Positions 33,468-42,458 of a stretch of DNA of 64,000 nt are shown one piece after another. A program made the translations under genes and the position numbers. The DNA is from Flavobacteriaceae bacterium. GTDB lineage: Bacteria; Bacteroidota; Bacteroidia; Flavobacteriales; Flavobacteriaceae. The notes under the pieces were generated by a model that was not told where the DNA came from, did not search any database, and saw nothing but the letters and a program-made list of their open reading frames with translations. Location of the stretch: NCBI GenBank assembly GCA_947446865.1, contig CANFHX010000010.1, forward strand, positions 30,031-94,030. Direction: 5' to 3'. Each line of letters starts with the position of its first letter. Within the stretch, counting starts at the first letter, position 1.

Positions 33468-33638
33468 CTATTTTCCAATAGGTTTAAGTTTACTTTCTGC
33501 GATTTGATTTTTCAAATATTTTTCCAATTCTTCAAAACTCATATTTTGTGTTTCAGAACTAACTTTGTCTCTAATTTCACGCATCATTTTTACTGCGTCA
33601 AATTTTTTCTCTGTTTTTTTAGTCGTTTCCATTTTCAT
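33468..33638 (-). CDS. Small partner ORF of the broken PIN toxin, possible antitoxin
   Basis: 56 residues, too short for the ORF track. METTKKTEKKFDAVKMMREIRDKVS is basic and helical, and the end MSFEELEKYLKNQIAESKLKP resembles the tail of small antitoxins. It overlaps the end of the PIN pseudogene by 20 bases in another frame, so the order here is toxin first, partner second. I do not recognise the family. If it is an antitoxin it has been left without an active toxin. Start could also be the Met two codons later. Confidence 0.55.
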   Translation of the reverse strand: MKMETTKKTEKKFDAVKMMREIRDKVSSETQNMSFEELEKYLKNQIAESKLKPIGK

Positions 33639-34089
33639 AATTTATTAAATCTTTTGGACTTCTAATTTCTATCATTTGATAACCCAATCTTAAATTCACT
33701 GAATTATAACCTTTTATTCTGTCTAAGTTCACAATATGTTTAAAATTCCAACTCGCTAAAACATCCACTTTATTAATTGTTGCCATTGCAATGTGTCGAC
33801 AATCTTCTAATGAAGTTTTTCCAACAACTTTTTCTTCAATATAGGTGTTTGCAAGATTAACCGCTTCTTTGGTTAATTCTATTCTCTCAAATTTGTCGGC
33901 AGAATAATTATGAAGCAGGTCTTTTACATTTTTTGGTGCGTTTATTAATTCTACATCAAGTAAATCTGAAACTACAAATAGAATTTCGTTGTTTTCTAAC
34001 CTTTTAAAAAAACTTCTTGTTGCTTCTTTAAATTCTTCATCAAAATAACCTCCAACTACTTACGAATCAATGTATATTCTTTGTTTCAT
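33619..34089 (-). pseudogene. PIN-domain toxin gene broken by a nonsense codon
   Basis: An otherwise open 156-codon frame begins ATG at 34089 and reads MKQRIYIDS, stop, VVGGYFDEEFKEATRSFF. Intact relatives have IDTSVVGGYFD here, so the Ser codon after the catalytic Asp has become TAA (34060-34062). Downstream the frame is intact for another 146 codons with the PIN pattern: VVSDLLDVEL, TSLEDCRHIAMATINKVDVLASWNFKHIVN. No Met restart near the break would restore the first catalytic Asp. Either a recent loss of function or a single-base error. The cassette with its partner ORF is bracketed by the 45-bp repeats. Confidence 0.8.
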
Positions 34090-34165
34090 GAAATCAAAAT
34101 TACAAATAAAGTTTTAATTATTAATAGAAATTATGGAGCAGGTGGAGCAGAGATTTTCCAAGCAT

Positions 34166-34210
34166 AAAAGACACAAAAAAACACAAAGTAATTGCTTTGT
34201 GTTTTTTTAT
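34166..34210. repeat. 45-bp direct repeat, copy 2
   Basis: Perfect copy of 33368-33412 in the same orientation, 798 bases apart. Here it lies downstream of the minus-strand ABC permease and can terminate it, since the hairpin is nearly symmetrical. Confidence 0.9.
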
Positions 34211-34223
34211 GTGTTTTTTTAAA

Positions 34224-34258
34224 CTTCATACCTCGTACTTCCAACATCGTGCCTCAAA
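34224..34258. repeat. Degenerate 7-bp-period array abutting the ABC permease stop
   Basis: Units CTTCATA, CCTCGTA, CTTCCAA, CATCGTG, CCTCAAA with an invariant C-x-T-C frame. The last base touches the stop codon of the minus-strand gene at 34259. Shares GTACTTCCAA-type words with the fbaA-accD arrays. Confidence 0.7.
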
Positions 34259-35509
34259 TCACATTCCGCTTCTAATGGCTTCCACAGGATCTAATTTGGA
34301 GGCAGAAATTGCAGGCAAGATTCCAGCAATTAAACCAATTACTATTGCTAATCCAGAGCCAAGCATAATATTGCTAAAACTTAATACAAACTCAAAGTCG
34401 AGTAATTTAGTCAATCCCATAGCAATTAACCAGACTAAAAGAATTCCGATTAAACCACCAATTAAACACAAGATTACGGCTTCAAACAAGAATTGGAATA
34501 AGATGAATCTATTTTTGGCACCGAGAGATTTCTGAATTCCGATTAAGTTGGTGCGTTCTTTTACCGAAACAAACATAATATTGGCCACACCAAACCCTCC
34601 TACAAGAAGAGAAAATCCAGCAATAATCCAACCACCAATGTTCATGTTGGCAATAATTCCGTCTAATAAATCGGTGAAACCCGAAAGAACATTGATAAAG
34701 AAATTGTCAATATCTCCAGTTTTTAGTCCGCGTAGATTGCGTAATTTCTGAGAAACTTCGGCTTTAAAAGCATCCATATCAATTCCTTTTTCTGGTTTGA
34801 TAAGAATTACCGGCGTCATCGAATCGTTATTATCTCCATACATACGTCGTAAGAAATTAACTGGTATAAAAACCGAGGTATCGTTGCTATCCCCAAACAT
34901 TCCGGCGCCTTGTTTTTTTAATACTCCAATAACGGTAAATCGTTGTCCGTACAAACGCACTTGTTTTCCAATAGGATCTACATTTTCAAAAAGACTGTTT
35001 GCTAACTCATCGCCAATTACTAAAACAGCAGCACCCGAATTGGATTCGGATTCGTTGTAGAACCTACCTTCGGCAAATTCCAAACCTTGAATATCAATAA
35101 ATTCATGCGAAACCGGAACTACATTTACACTACTAACCGATTTGGTATCGTATTTTAAAATCTCCGTTTTCACAAAAAGTTGGTAAGCCATTTCTTGTGC
35201 TTCGGGTAAAGCGCTTTTTAAATATTCGTATTCGGTATATTTTACTTGAGGGAATTGGTCTCTTTTCCATCTTGGAATGGTAGAGGGTCCAAAAGAACCT
35301 TTGAACAAATAAATGGTATTTTTATCTAAACTGCTTAAATCTTTTTTGATTTTTCTATCTAAGGAATCTACTGCAGCAAGTACTGCAATTATAGAAAATA
35401 TGCCAATTGTTACTCCAAGCAGCGAAAGCAAAGTACGCAACTTATTGTTTCGCAAGGCATTCATGGCAAAACCGAAACTTTCTTTTAGTAAACGAAGGTA
35501 AACTAGCAT
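34259..35509 (-). CDS. ABC transporter permease, MacB/FtsX type
   Basis: 416 residues. An N-terminal helix (about 18-42, LRTLLSLLGVTIGIFSIIAVLAAVD) is followed by a large periplasmic MacB_PCD domain (about 50-270), then three C-terminal FtsX helices (about 290-400, GGFGVANIMFVSVKERTNLIGIQKSLGAKN is the typical cytoplasmic signature). Such permeases act as mechanotransmission parts of efflux or lipoprotein systems with a separate ATPase; none is adjacent here, so the partner is elsewhere. Its substrate cannot be told. Its 3' end abuts a heptamer array and the hairpin repeat. Confidence 0.9.
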   Translation of the reverse strand: MLVYLRLLKESFGFAMNALRNNKLRTLLSLLGVTIGIFSIIAVLAAVDSLDRKIKKDLSSLDKNTIYLFKGSFGPSTIPRWKRDQFPQVKYTEYEYLKSALPEAQEMAYQLFVKTEILKYDTKSVSSVNVVPVSHEFIDIQGLEFAEGRFYNESESNSGAAVLVIGDELANSLFENVDPIGKQVRLYGQRFTVIGVLKKQGAGMFGDSNDTSVFIPVNFLRRMYGDNNDSMTPVILIKPEKGIDMDAFKAEVSQKLRNLRGLKTGDIDNFFINVLSGFTDLLDGIIANMNIGGWIIAGFSLLVGGFGVANIMFVSVKERTNLIGIQKSLGAKNRFILFQFLFEAVILCLIGGLIGILLVWLIAMGLTKLLDFEFVLSFSNIMLGSGLAIVIGLIAGILPAISASKLDPVEAIRSGM

Positions 35510-35675
35510 ATTGGATTTTTTTCTAGGTCAAATTTAAGATATTAGTAATTAGAATGGTGGTTTTGTTACAAAAAATAGTGTGAAAAATATAATGGGCAGA
35601 AATAAATAATCAATAATGAGAACTCAAGAAAAAATTCAAAATATTATTTTGTAACTTTATGCAAATTAATTAGGC

Positions 35676-36992
35676 ATGAAAATTAAATTTGGTATTGTAT
35701 TTATTTTTATTTTTTGTCTTTTCTCTCAAGCGCAGGAGGGATTTAAGATGGAAACCAATAAAAAAAGGATTGCTATTCCGTTTAAATTAATTGACAATTT
35801 AATTTTTATTCCTCTAAAGGTAAATGGTGTAGACCTTACTTTTCTTCTAGATAGCGGAAGCGAAGAAACGGTTTTATTTAGCCTAGAAGACCAACAGTTA
35901 AGCCTTGCCAATGCAGAGAAAATAAGTATTAAAGGGTACGATTCTTCAGTATATGTTGAAGCGTTAAAATCTACAAATAATATTCTTTCTACCTCTGATT
36001 ATTCTGATGTTAATCATGACATATACATCCTATTAGACCAAAGTTTTAATCTTTCATCGCAAGTGGGAATTCCAGTAAATGGTATTATTGGATATCCTTT
36101 TTTTAAGAATTATTTAGTAGAAATTAATTATGAAAAAGAGAAGATTTATGTGTATCCAAACCCATCTAAAATCTATAAAAAACTGTCAAAAAAATACAGC
36201 AGTTATTCTTTAGTTTTGGATCGGAACAAACCTTTTATTTCGGCAAAAATAGGTATTGAAAAAAAACAAATTGAAGCTAAATTATTAGTTGACTCTGGAA
36301 GTAGTGATGCTTTATGGCTGTATAGCAACGCTAAAACTTCTATTACTATTCCTGCCAATAATCTTGATGATTATCTTGGACATGGTTTTAGTGGAGATAT
36401 TTATGGCAAACGATCGCGTATTGATTTTTTGGAATTAAATGAATTTAAACTCTTGCAACCAATTGCCGCCTTTCCCGATTCGCCAATGATAAAAGTTGAG
36501 CAAGAAGTTCGGGAACGAGAAGGTACTTTGGGTGCAGAAATATTGAAACGTTTTTCTGTATTTTGGGATTACCCCAATAGTAAAATTTACTTGAAACGAA
36601 ATAGCAACTATACTCTTCCCTTTCATTACAACATGAGCGGCATTGATATACAACATGATGGATTACAATGGATAAAAGAAGAAGAGTTAATCAATAAAAA
36701 CGCAACTCTAACGCTAGATGTAGCGCAAGATAAATTAGTGAATTTTAAATATAAATTTTCTTTAAAACCAGTTTTCAAAATTACGAGTGTTAGAAAAAAT
36801 TCACCTGCTGCTGCTTGCGGCTTACTAAAAGACGATGTATTACTTTCAATAAACAAGAATAAAGTATATACTTATTCGTTGCAAGAGTTAAACGAATTGT
36901 TGAAATCGGAAGAGGGGAAATGGATCACTTTAGAAATTGAGAGAAATAACAAAACTTATGTTTTTAAATTCCAATTACAAACAATGCTTTAA
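35676..36992 (+). CDS. Retropepsin-like aspartic protease with a PDZ domain, exported
   Basis: 438 residues. Signal peptide (about 1-19, ending AQA-Q), then two aspartic-protease-like halves with FLLDSGSEETV (about 55-65) and AKLLVDSGSSDALW (about 205-218), each with the DSG motif of the retropepsin/clan AA fold. A PDZ domain closes the protein (about 360-430, ITSVRKNSPAAACGLLKDDVLLSIN). A single chain carrying two DSG sites could form a pseudo-dimeric active site. Exported to periplasm or beyond; substrate unknown. It is a single plus-strand gene divergent from the ABC permease. Confidence 0.82.
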   Translation: MKIKFGIVFIFIFCLFSQAQEGFKMETNKKRIAIPFKLIDNLIFIPLKVNGVDLTFLLDSGSEETVLFSLEDQQLSLANAEKISIKGYDSSVYVEALKSTNNILSTSDYSDVNHDIYILLDQSFNLSSQVGIPVNGIIGYPFFKNYLVEINYEKEKIYVYPNPSKIYKKLSKKYSSYSLVLDRNKPFISAKIGIEKKQIEAKLLVDSGSSDALWLYSNAKTSITIPANNLDDYLGHGFSGDIYGKRSRIDFLELNEFKLLQPIAAFPDSPMIKVEQEVREREGTLGAEILKRFSVFWDYPNSKIYLKRNSNYTLPFHYNMSGIDIQHDGLQWIKEEELINKNATLTLDVAQDKLVNFKYKFSLKPVFKITSVRKNSPAAACGLLKDDVLLSINKNKVYTYSLQELNELLKSEEGKWITLEIERNNKTYVFKFQLQTML

Positions 36993-37027
36993 AGTCAAAA
37001 AAACTTACTCTTTTTTATTAAAAATAT

Positions 37028-37801
37028 TTAGGGTGTTTCTTGAACCAGCGTTGAACATAATTTAAGCATTTCAAATTGTTTTTTTTGATGGCCGTTTTGA
37101 GATTCAATATTTATATAAGAAATATCATGTTTTTGACAATATATAGACAATGAACCATCATCCTCTGCATTTTTACTTTGAAGTACAACATTGTAATTTG
37201 ATTTTTTAAAAAATTCGAAATCAGAAAATGATGTAACTAAATAAAAATCATCTGGATCACTTTTAGAACTTATAAATATATTTTTGGCATTTATAGACTT
37301 TTCGTAAGTTGAAATTGAATAATTCCCATCCGTATTATTGTGAATTGAAATTGTTCTGCGATTTTGATTTTTAGGAATTATCAATAATAACAAAGAATCG
37401 GAGAAAGATTGAATCTTATCTACAAGTTCATTTGGATAGGTTTTATTGTATTTTTCCAAAGTATATCTTATCCCTCTTTTAGAAAAAATACGATTTGGGT
37501 CAAAAAAATAGTGTTTTTTGTTAAAATCATATCTTAATAATCTATTTTTATTTTGAATTATTTGAATTAAAAAAAAAGGACTATTAACGGGTAATGAATT
37601 ATATGCGTCCTTAGATGTTGATTCATTTTCATGCAAGGAAATTATACCTATATAATTTTGTTTGCTTTTTTTTGTAATACTTATTAAACAAGTTGAATCT
37701 CCTAATTTCAATGAAGTATTACTCATTAAAATCATATTACATATAAGTCCAAATAAAACTAAGAAATGAATAGTTTTTTTTAAAATTAATAGATTTAACA
37801 T
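37028..37801 (-). CDS. Exported protein of unknown function
   Basis: 257 residues. An N-terminal hydrophobic stretch (about 8-28) is a signal or anchor. The middle contains ISIHNNTDGNYSISTYE and the end has DGSLSIYCQKHDISYINIESQNGHQKKQ; the spacing of HNNTDG and the later Asn/Glu/His-rich block looks conserved and enzymatic, and I have seen similar unnamed proteins in Bacteroidota. No named family can be assigned. It follows the lipoprotein gene 37806 by 4 bases on the same strand, so they form a pair. Confidence 0.6.
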   Translation of the reverse strand: MLNLLILKKTIHFLVLFGLICNMILMSNTSLKLGDSTCLISITKKSKQNYIGIISLHENESTSKDAYNSLPVNSPFFLIQIIQNKNRLLRYDFNKKHYFFDPNRIFSKRGIRYTLEKYNKTYPNELVDKIQSFSDSLLLLIIPKNQNRRTISIHNNTDGNYSISTYEKSINAKNIFISSKSDPDDFYLVTSFSDFEFFKKSNYNVVLQSKNAEDDGSLSIYCQKHDISYINIESQNGHQKKQFEMLKLCSTLVQETP

Positions 37802-37805
37802 AAGT

Positions 37806-38588
37806 CTATCTTGGTCGTCTGATTATAACAGATTCTTCTTCACCACTACTATTACTAATATTTCCAGACCAAACTATTGAATTTTCATCAAGAGATTTAA
37901 ACAACTTGCCCTCACGGCTATTTTCTCCAGAAACATTGTCGGAAATTACTAATAATCCATCTTTATAATTATTACCAGTCCATGAATTCAAATTTTGAGG
38001 ATTATCTAAAAAATAATAAATCGCTGAAATTGTTTTGTTTTTTTTCCAAACTATTTTCATTCTAATGTTTGATGAATTTATTTCTCCGAAATACTCCTGA
38101 CCATCATAGGAATCAAACAATTTTATAACCTTATTTTGATTAGTTGAATCTATTTTGCTATACTGATTAGACTCTTTGTTAATATTAGATTCTCCTGCAC
38201 TAATATGTGAAACGTTATCACCTTCTTCTTTTATCTTAACTAGGTTTGCCGCTGAAATATCAAAAGATTGACAATTCCATCCATTCTCAGTTTTCATAAA
38301 AGCAAGTGTTCCCTTAATGATTTTATAACGTTCGCCCACCCTATAGTTATTTGAATAATTAGCAATAAATTTGATTTCCGCATTAAAATAACCCTCATAA
38401 TACTTTACTCCATCTTTCTCACTAAAAAGTCCATCTTGTTGGTCAAATTTTATGACTATAGCTTTATTTGACAATTCGTTAGTTAGACCTTCTTTCATTT
38501 TTAAATCCGATGGCTTATCGTTTAAATTACAAGAAAAAAAGATGTTTATCGAAATAAACAAGATAAAATATTTATAAATAGCATTCAT
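37806..38588 (-). CDS. Putative lipoprotein of unknown function
   Basis: 260 residues from the ATG at 38588; the track starts two codons earlier at a TTG. A lipoprotein signal ends at FFSC (Cys near 20). The mature part is hydrophilic with two beta-rich regions (about 40-110 and 150-255: GEINSSNIRMKIVW, NNYKDGLLVISDN, EESVIIRRPR). No family recognised. It is followed after 4 bases by another unknown exported protein, and preceded by a 206-base AT-rich spacer before the divergent purH promoter. Confidence 0.6.
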   Translation of the reverse strand: MNAIYKYFILFISINIFFSCNLNDKPSDLKMKEGLTNELSNKAIVIKFDQQDGLFSEKDGVKYYEGYFNAEIKFIANYSNNYRVGERYKIIKGTLAFMKTENGWNCQSFDISAANLVKIKEEGDNVSHISAGESNINKESNQYSKIDSTNQNKVIKLFDSYDGQEYFGEINSSNIRMKIVWKKNKTISAIYYFLDNPQNLNSWTGNNYKDGLLVISDNVSGENSREGKLFKSLDENSIVWSGNISNSSGEEESVIIRRPR

Positions 38589-38771
38589 GTTCAATTATTT
38601 TTTAAATCAATTATTTTTTCGCTAAAATAATGAATTATCTTACAAAAAAATTAATTACCGATAAAAAACAATAAAGAAGACTAATATTAGTAATTAAATA
38701 CTTTAAATTAATTAAAATAAAAAGTTGAAAAATAATTTAAAATTGCGATTGCTTAGTACCTCGCAATAAAC

Positions 38772-38779
38772 TACTTTTG
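38772..38779 (+). promoter_or_regulatory. Promoter -7 box of purH
   Basis: TACTTTTG, a perfect TAnnTTTG box, ends 21 bases before the purH ATG. Confidence 0.6.
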
Positions 38780-38800
38780 CGTGCTTAACAACACAACACA

Positions 38801-40327
38801 ATGAGCACTACAAAAACGATTCAATCTGCTCTTATTTCGGTATTTGACAAAACCGGTTTAGAGCCAATTGTGAGACAACTTCACAAACAAAATGCAACTA
38901 TTTATTCTACCGGAGGAACCGAAGATTTTATAAAAAACTTAGGGATTCCTGTGGTTCCCGTAGAAGATGTTACCTCCTACCCTTCTATTTTGGGCGGTCG
39001 TGTAAAAACATTACACCCAAAAGTTTTTGGTGGTATTTTAAACCGTCAAGACCACCCTACGGATGTAGAACAAATGAAGGAATTTGCTATTCCGCAAATT
39101 GATTTAGTGATTGTAGATTTGTATCCGTTTGAAAAAACAGTGGCTTCGGGAGCAAGTGAAGCCGATGCGATTGAGAAAATTGACATTGGTGGCATTTCGT
39201 TAATTCGTGCTGCGGCTAAGAATTTTAAAGACACCGTAATTGTGCCATCGGTAGAAGAATATGAATTGTTTTTAGGAATGATTACCGAAGGAAACGGCGC
39301 AACCACTTTTGAACAACGAAAATATTTGGCAACAAGAGCGTTTCATGTTTCGTCTAATTATGATACGGCAATTTTTAATTATTTCAATACGGAAGATACC
39401 TATTACAAAGAAAGCATGTCGCACGGGCAGGTTCTTCGTTATGGAGAAAATCCACACCAAAAAGGATTTTTCTTTGGTGATTTTGATGCGATGTTTACCA
39501 AATTACACGGAAAAGAATTATCGTATAACAATTTATTAGATGTGGATGCTGCTGTGAATTTAACGGCAGAATTTAAAGATAGCGAGCCTACTTTTGCTAT
39601 TTTGAAACACAATAATGCGTGCGGATTGGCAACTAGAAAAACCATGAAAGAGGCATATGTTGCGGCTTTGGCTTGCGACCCAACTTCGGCTTTTGGCGGG
39701 GTGTTAATGGCCAACGGAAAAATTGATGCTGCTACTGCAACCGAAATTAATTCGCTTTTTTGTGAAGTTGTAATTGCACCTAGTTATGATGCCGAAGCGT
39801 TAAATATTCTACAAGAAAAAAAGAACCGAATCATTTTGACTATAAATGATGTACCTTTACCTCAACGTCAAGTGAGAACTTGCTTAAATGGAGTTTTGGT
39901 TCAAGATAAAAATAACATTACAGATACTGAAAAGGATCTAAAAACGGTTACGCTTACTGCACCAACTAGTCAAGAAGTAGCCGATTTATTGTTTGCATCT
40001 AAAATTTGTAAAAACACCAAATCAAATACTATTGTTTTCGCAAAAAACAATACCTTGATTGCTTCTGGAACTGGGCAAACTTCTAGAGTAGATGCTTTGA
40101 AGCAAGCAATTGAAAAAGCAGAAACTTTCGGATTTGATTTACACGGAGCAGTTATGGCAAGCGATGCTTTCTTTCCTTTTCCGGATTGTGTAGAGATTGC
40201 GCATAACGCAGGAATTACCGCTGTTATTCAGCCAGGTGGCTCTATTAAAGATGAATTGAGTATTAATTATTGCAATGAAAATAAAGTTGCAATGGTATTT
40301 ACAGGAACACGTCATTTTAAACATTAA
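38801..40327 (+). CDS. purH: Bifunctional AICAR transformylase/IMP cyclohydrolase
   Basis: 508 residues; the last two steps of purine synthesis to IMP. The N-terminal MGS-like cyclohydrolase domain (about 5-190) has ALISVFDKTGLEPIV, YSTGGTEDFIK and HPKVFGGILNRQDHP. The C-terminal transformylase domain has LRYGENPHQKGFF, ILKHNNACGLA and PTSAFGGVLMANG, and near the end DAFFPFPDCVEIAHNAGITAVIQPGGSIKD, with HFKH at the C-terminus as usual. It has its own TAnnTTTG promoter and a terminator before mreB. Firm. Confidence 0.97.
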   Translation: MSTTKTIQSALISVFDKTGLEPIVRQLHKQNATIYSTGGTEDFIKNLGIPVVPVEDVTSYPSILGGRVKTLHPKVFGGILNRQDHPTDVEQMKEFAIPQIDLVIVDLYPFEKTVASGASEADAIEKIDIGGISLIRAAAKNFKDTVIVPSVEEYELFLGMITEGNGATTFEQRKYLATRAFHVSSNYDTAIFNYFNTEDTYYKESMSHGQVLRYGENPHQKGFFFGDFDAMFTKLHGKELSYNNLLDVDAAVNLTAEFKDSEPTFAILKHNNACGLATRKTMKEAYVAALACDPTSAFGGVLMANGKIDAATATEINSLFCEVVIAPSYDAEALNILQEKKNRIILTINDVPLPQRQVRTCLNGVLVQDKNNITDTEKDLKTVTLTAPTSQEVADLLFASKICKNTKSNTIVFAKNNTLIASGTGQTSRVDALKQAIEKAETFGFDLHGAVMASDAFFPFPDCVEIAHNAGITAVIQPGGSIKDELSINYCNENKVAMVFTGTRHFKH

Positions 40328-40395
40328 AAAAATAAAATTATTAGGAAATTAAGAAAATTAAGCGTTAGTTTACTTTATAAAATTAATTTCTAGAT

Positions 40396-40430
40396 AACTT
40401 GAAAAATTATTCAAGTTTTGTTTTTGTTTT
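40396..40430 (+). terminator. Intrinsic terminator of purH
   Basis: AACTTGAA and TTCAAGTT pair around a 6-base loop, followed by a T-rich run (TTTTGTTTTTG). It lies 69 bases after the purH stop. Confidence 0.7.
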
Positions 40431-40467
40431 TTGAAATAAAAAACACAAGAAGCATCATTAATTTTAT

Positions 40468-40475
40468 TATTTTTG
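40468..40475 (+). promoter_or_regulatory. Promoter -7 box of the mre-rod operon
   Basis: TATTTTTG matches TAnnTTTG and ends 44 bases before the mreB ATG. Confidence 0.55.
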
Positions 40476-40519
40476 TAGGCTGATAAAAAATATAACGAAC
40501 TAAACACCATTTATATAAT

Positions 40520-41548
40520 ATGGGATTTTTTGATTTCATGACTGAGGATATAGCAATTGACCTTGGTACCGCAAACACACTAATCATTCACAACGACAAA
40601 GTTGTAATTGATAGCCCCTCTATTGTTGCAAGAGATAGAGTCTCTGGGAAAATCATCGCCGTTGGAAAAGAAGCCAACATGATGCAAGGTAAAACCCATG
40701 AAAACATTAAAACCATACGACCATTGAAGGATGGTGTTATTGCTGATTTCGACGCTTCGGAAAAGATGATTAGCATGTTTATCAAAAGTATTCCAGCTTT
40801 AAAGAAACGAATGTTTACTCCCGCATTGCGCATGGTAGTATGTATTCCTTCTGGAATTACAGAAGTAGAAATGCGTGCAGTAAAAGAATCTTGTGAGCGT
40901 GTAAACGGAAAAGAAGTATACTTAATTCATGAGCCAATGGCTGCTGCTATTGGTATTGGAATTGACATTATGCAACCAAAAGGAAACATGATTGTAGATA
41001 TTGGTGGTGGTACTACCGAAATTGCAGTTATCGCTCTTGGCGGAATTGTATGTGATAAATCGGTTAAAATTGCCGGGGATGTTTTCACCAACGATATTAT
41101 CTATTATATGCGTACCCAACATAATTTATTTGTTGGAGAAACTACTGCAGAAAAAATTAAAATTCAAGTTGGTGCTGCTACCGATACTTTAGATTCTCCT
41201 CCGGATGATATGTCGGTTCAAGGAAGAGATTTACTTACCGGTAAGCCTAAACAAGTAGAAGTTTCTTTTAGAGAAATTGCAAAAGCTTTAGACAAATCGA
41301 TTCAACGTATTGAAGATGCGGTGATGGAAACTTTATCGCAAACTCCTCCTGAATTAGCCGCTGATATTTACAATACTGGTATTTATTTAGCTGGTGGTGG
41401 TTCTATGCTACGCGGATTAGACAAACGTATTTCTTTGAAAACAGACCTTCCGGTTTATATTGCGGAAGATCCGTTGAAAGCGGTAGTAAGAGGAACTGGG
41501 ATGGCATTAAAAAACATACCAAAATTCAGAAGTATCCTTATAAAATAA
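40520..41548 (+). CDS. mreB: Rod-shape protein MreB
   Basis: 342 residues, bacterial actin. It polymerises under the membrane and guides the rod-elongation wall machinery. AIDLGTANTLIIHNDKVV is the first phosphate loop, IGIDIMQPKGNMIVDIGGGTTEIAVIALGG the second, and IYLAGGGSMLRGLDKR the adenosine motif. The N-terminal FFDFMTEDIA is the membrane-contact end. First gene of mreBCD-mrdA-rodA. The 82-base spacer to mreC is a heptamer-type repeat that can fold back on itself. Firm. Confidence 0.97.
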   Translation: MGFFDFMTEDIAIDLGTANTLIIHNDKVVIDSPSIVARDRVSGKIIAVGKEANMMQGKTHENIKTIRPLKDGVIADFDASEKMISMFIKSIPALKKRMFTPALRMVVCIPSGITEVEMRAVKESCERVNGKEVYLIHEPMAAAIGIGIDIMQPKGNMIVDIGGGTTEIAVIALGGIVCDKSVKIAGDVFTNDIIYYMRTQHNLFVGETTAEKIKIQVGAATDTLDSPPDDMSVQGRDLLTGKPKQVEVSFREIAKALDKSIQRIEDAVMETLSQTPPELAADIYNTGIYLAGGGSMLRGLDKRISLKTDLPVYIAEDPLKAVVRGTGMALKNIPKFRSILIK

Positions 41549-41628
41549 ATTCCAAATTTAAAAAATCCAAATTCCAAAACTAGAACGATACAGTTTATTT
41601 GGGATTTGAGATTTTAAATTTTTAAAAA
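41548..41628 (+). repeat. 7-bp-period arrays between mreB and mreC
   Basis: Left array: AATTCCA, AATTTAA, AAAATCC, AAATTCC, AAAACTA (41548-41582). Right array: GGGATTT, GAGATTT, TAAATTT, TTAAAAA (41601-41628), ending 2 bases before the mreC ATG. The right array is roughly the inverted complement of the left, so the spacer can form an imperfect hairpin. ATTCCAA-type words recur after rpoD. Confidence 0.75.
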
Positions 41629-41630
41629 CT

Positions 41631-42458
41631 ATGCAGCAAATATTTAATTTTGTATTTAAAAACAGCTATCGTATGCTGTTTTTGCTGCTTATGATAATAT
41701 CGCTATTACTTACAATTCAATCCCATTCGTACCATCGAAGTAAAATTATAAGCTCTGCTAATTTTTTCACGGGTGGTGCTTATAAAATGACAAGTAACAT
41801 AGAAGGTTATTTCAATTTAAAAATACAAAACGAAGAACTTGCTAAAGAAAACGCACGCCTTAAAGGATTGCTTTTCAACATCAAAGACAGCACTAAAGTC
41901 CCTAATTTAGATTCGATAAAAGGAGTTAAGAAAATTGATATTGTTATTGCTAAGGTTATAAAAAACTCCTACAGCTCACAAGTTAATTTCCTAACTTTAG
42001 ACTCGGGTTCTAATCAAGGTGTTCAACCAGAAATGGGAGTGATTAATAGTTTAGGAATAGTTGGTGTAATTGAAAATGTTTCGCCTAAATACAGCACTGT
42101 TTTAAGCATATTAAACACGGAATCTCCTATAAATGCTAAAATTAAAAAATCCAATCACATTGGTTCTTTAATTTGGAATGGCAAGAATACCGGTTACGTT
42201 CAATTAGTAGATGTACCAAGATTAGCTTCTGTTAAAAAAGGAGATACTATTGTAACAGGTGCGCAATCCACAATATTTCCAGAAAACATTAATATTGGAT
42301 CTATAGAAAAGATTTATATAGATAACCAAACTAATTTTTATACTATAGATGTTAAATTATTTAACGATATGACCAGTTTAGGTCACGTATATATTATTAA
42401 AAATAAAGACCGCAATGAAATTATTAACTTAGAGAAAAAGTCACTAAAGAATGAATAG
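41631..42458 (+). CDS. mreC: Rod-shape protein MreC
   Basis: 275 residues. A single N-terminal membrane helix (about 12-30) and a short coiled coil (LKIQNEELAKENARLKGLLF, about 65-85) precede the periplasmic beta-barrel region (TLDSGSNQGVQPEMGVINSLGIVGVIENV, SLIWNGKNTGYVQLVDVPRLASVKKGDTIVTG). MreC links MreB to the penicillin-binding protein and RodA. Overlaps mreD by 8 bases. Firm from fold and operon position. Confidence 0.95.
   Translation: MQQIFNFVFKNSYRMLFLLLMIISLLLTIQSHSYHRSKIISSANFFTGGAYKMTSNIEGYFNLKIQNEELAKENARLKGLLFNIKDSTKVPNLDSIKGVKKIDIVIAKVIKNSYSSQVNFLTLDSGSNQGVQPEMGVINSLGIVGVIENVSPKYSTVLSILNTESPINAKIKKSNHIGSLIWNGKNTGYVQLVDVPRLASVKKGDTIVTGAQSTIFPENINIGSIEKIYIDNQTNFYTIDVKLFNDMTSLGHVYIIKNKDRNEIINLEKKSLKNE

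Noticed and set aside
33360-34220. CRISPR array from the repeated hairpins
   Set aside because: Only two copies 798 bases apart with coding sequence between; no spacers.
40334-40365. AAATTAAG-like units after purH as another heptamer array
   Set aside because: The spacing is nearer 8 than 7 and only three units are seen.
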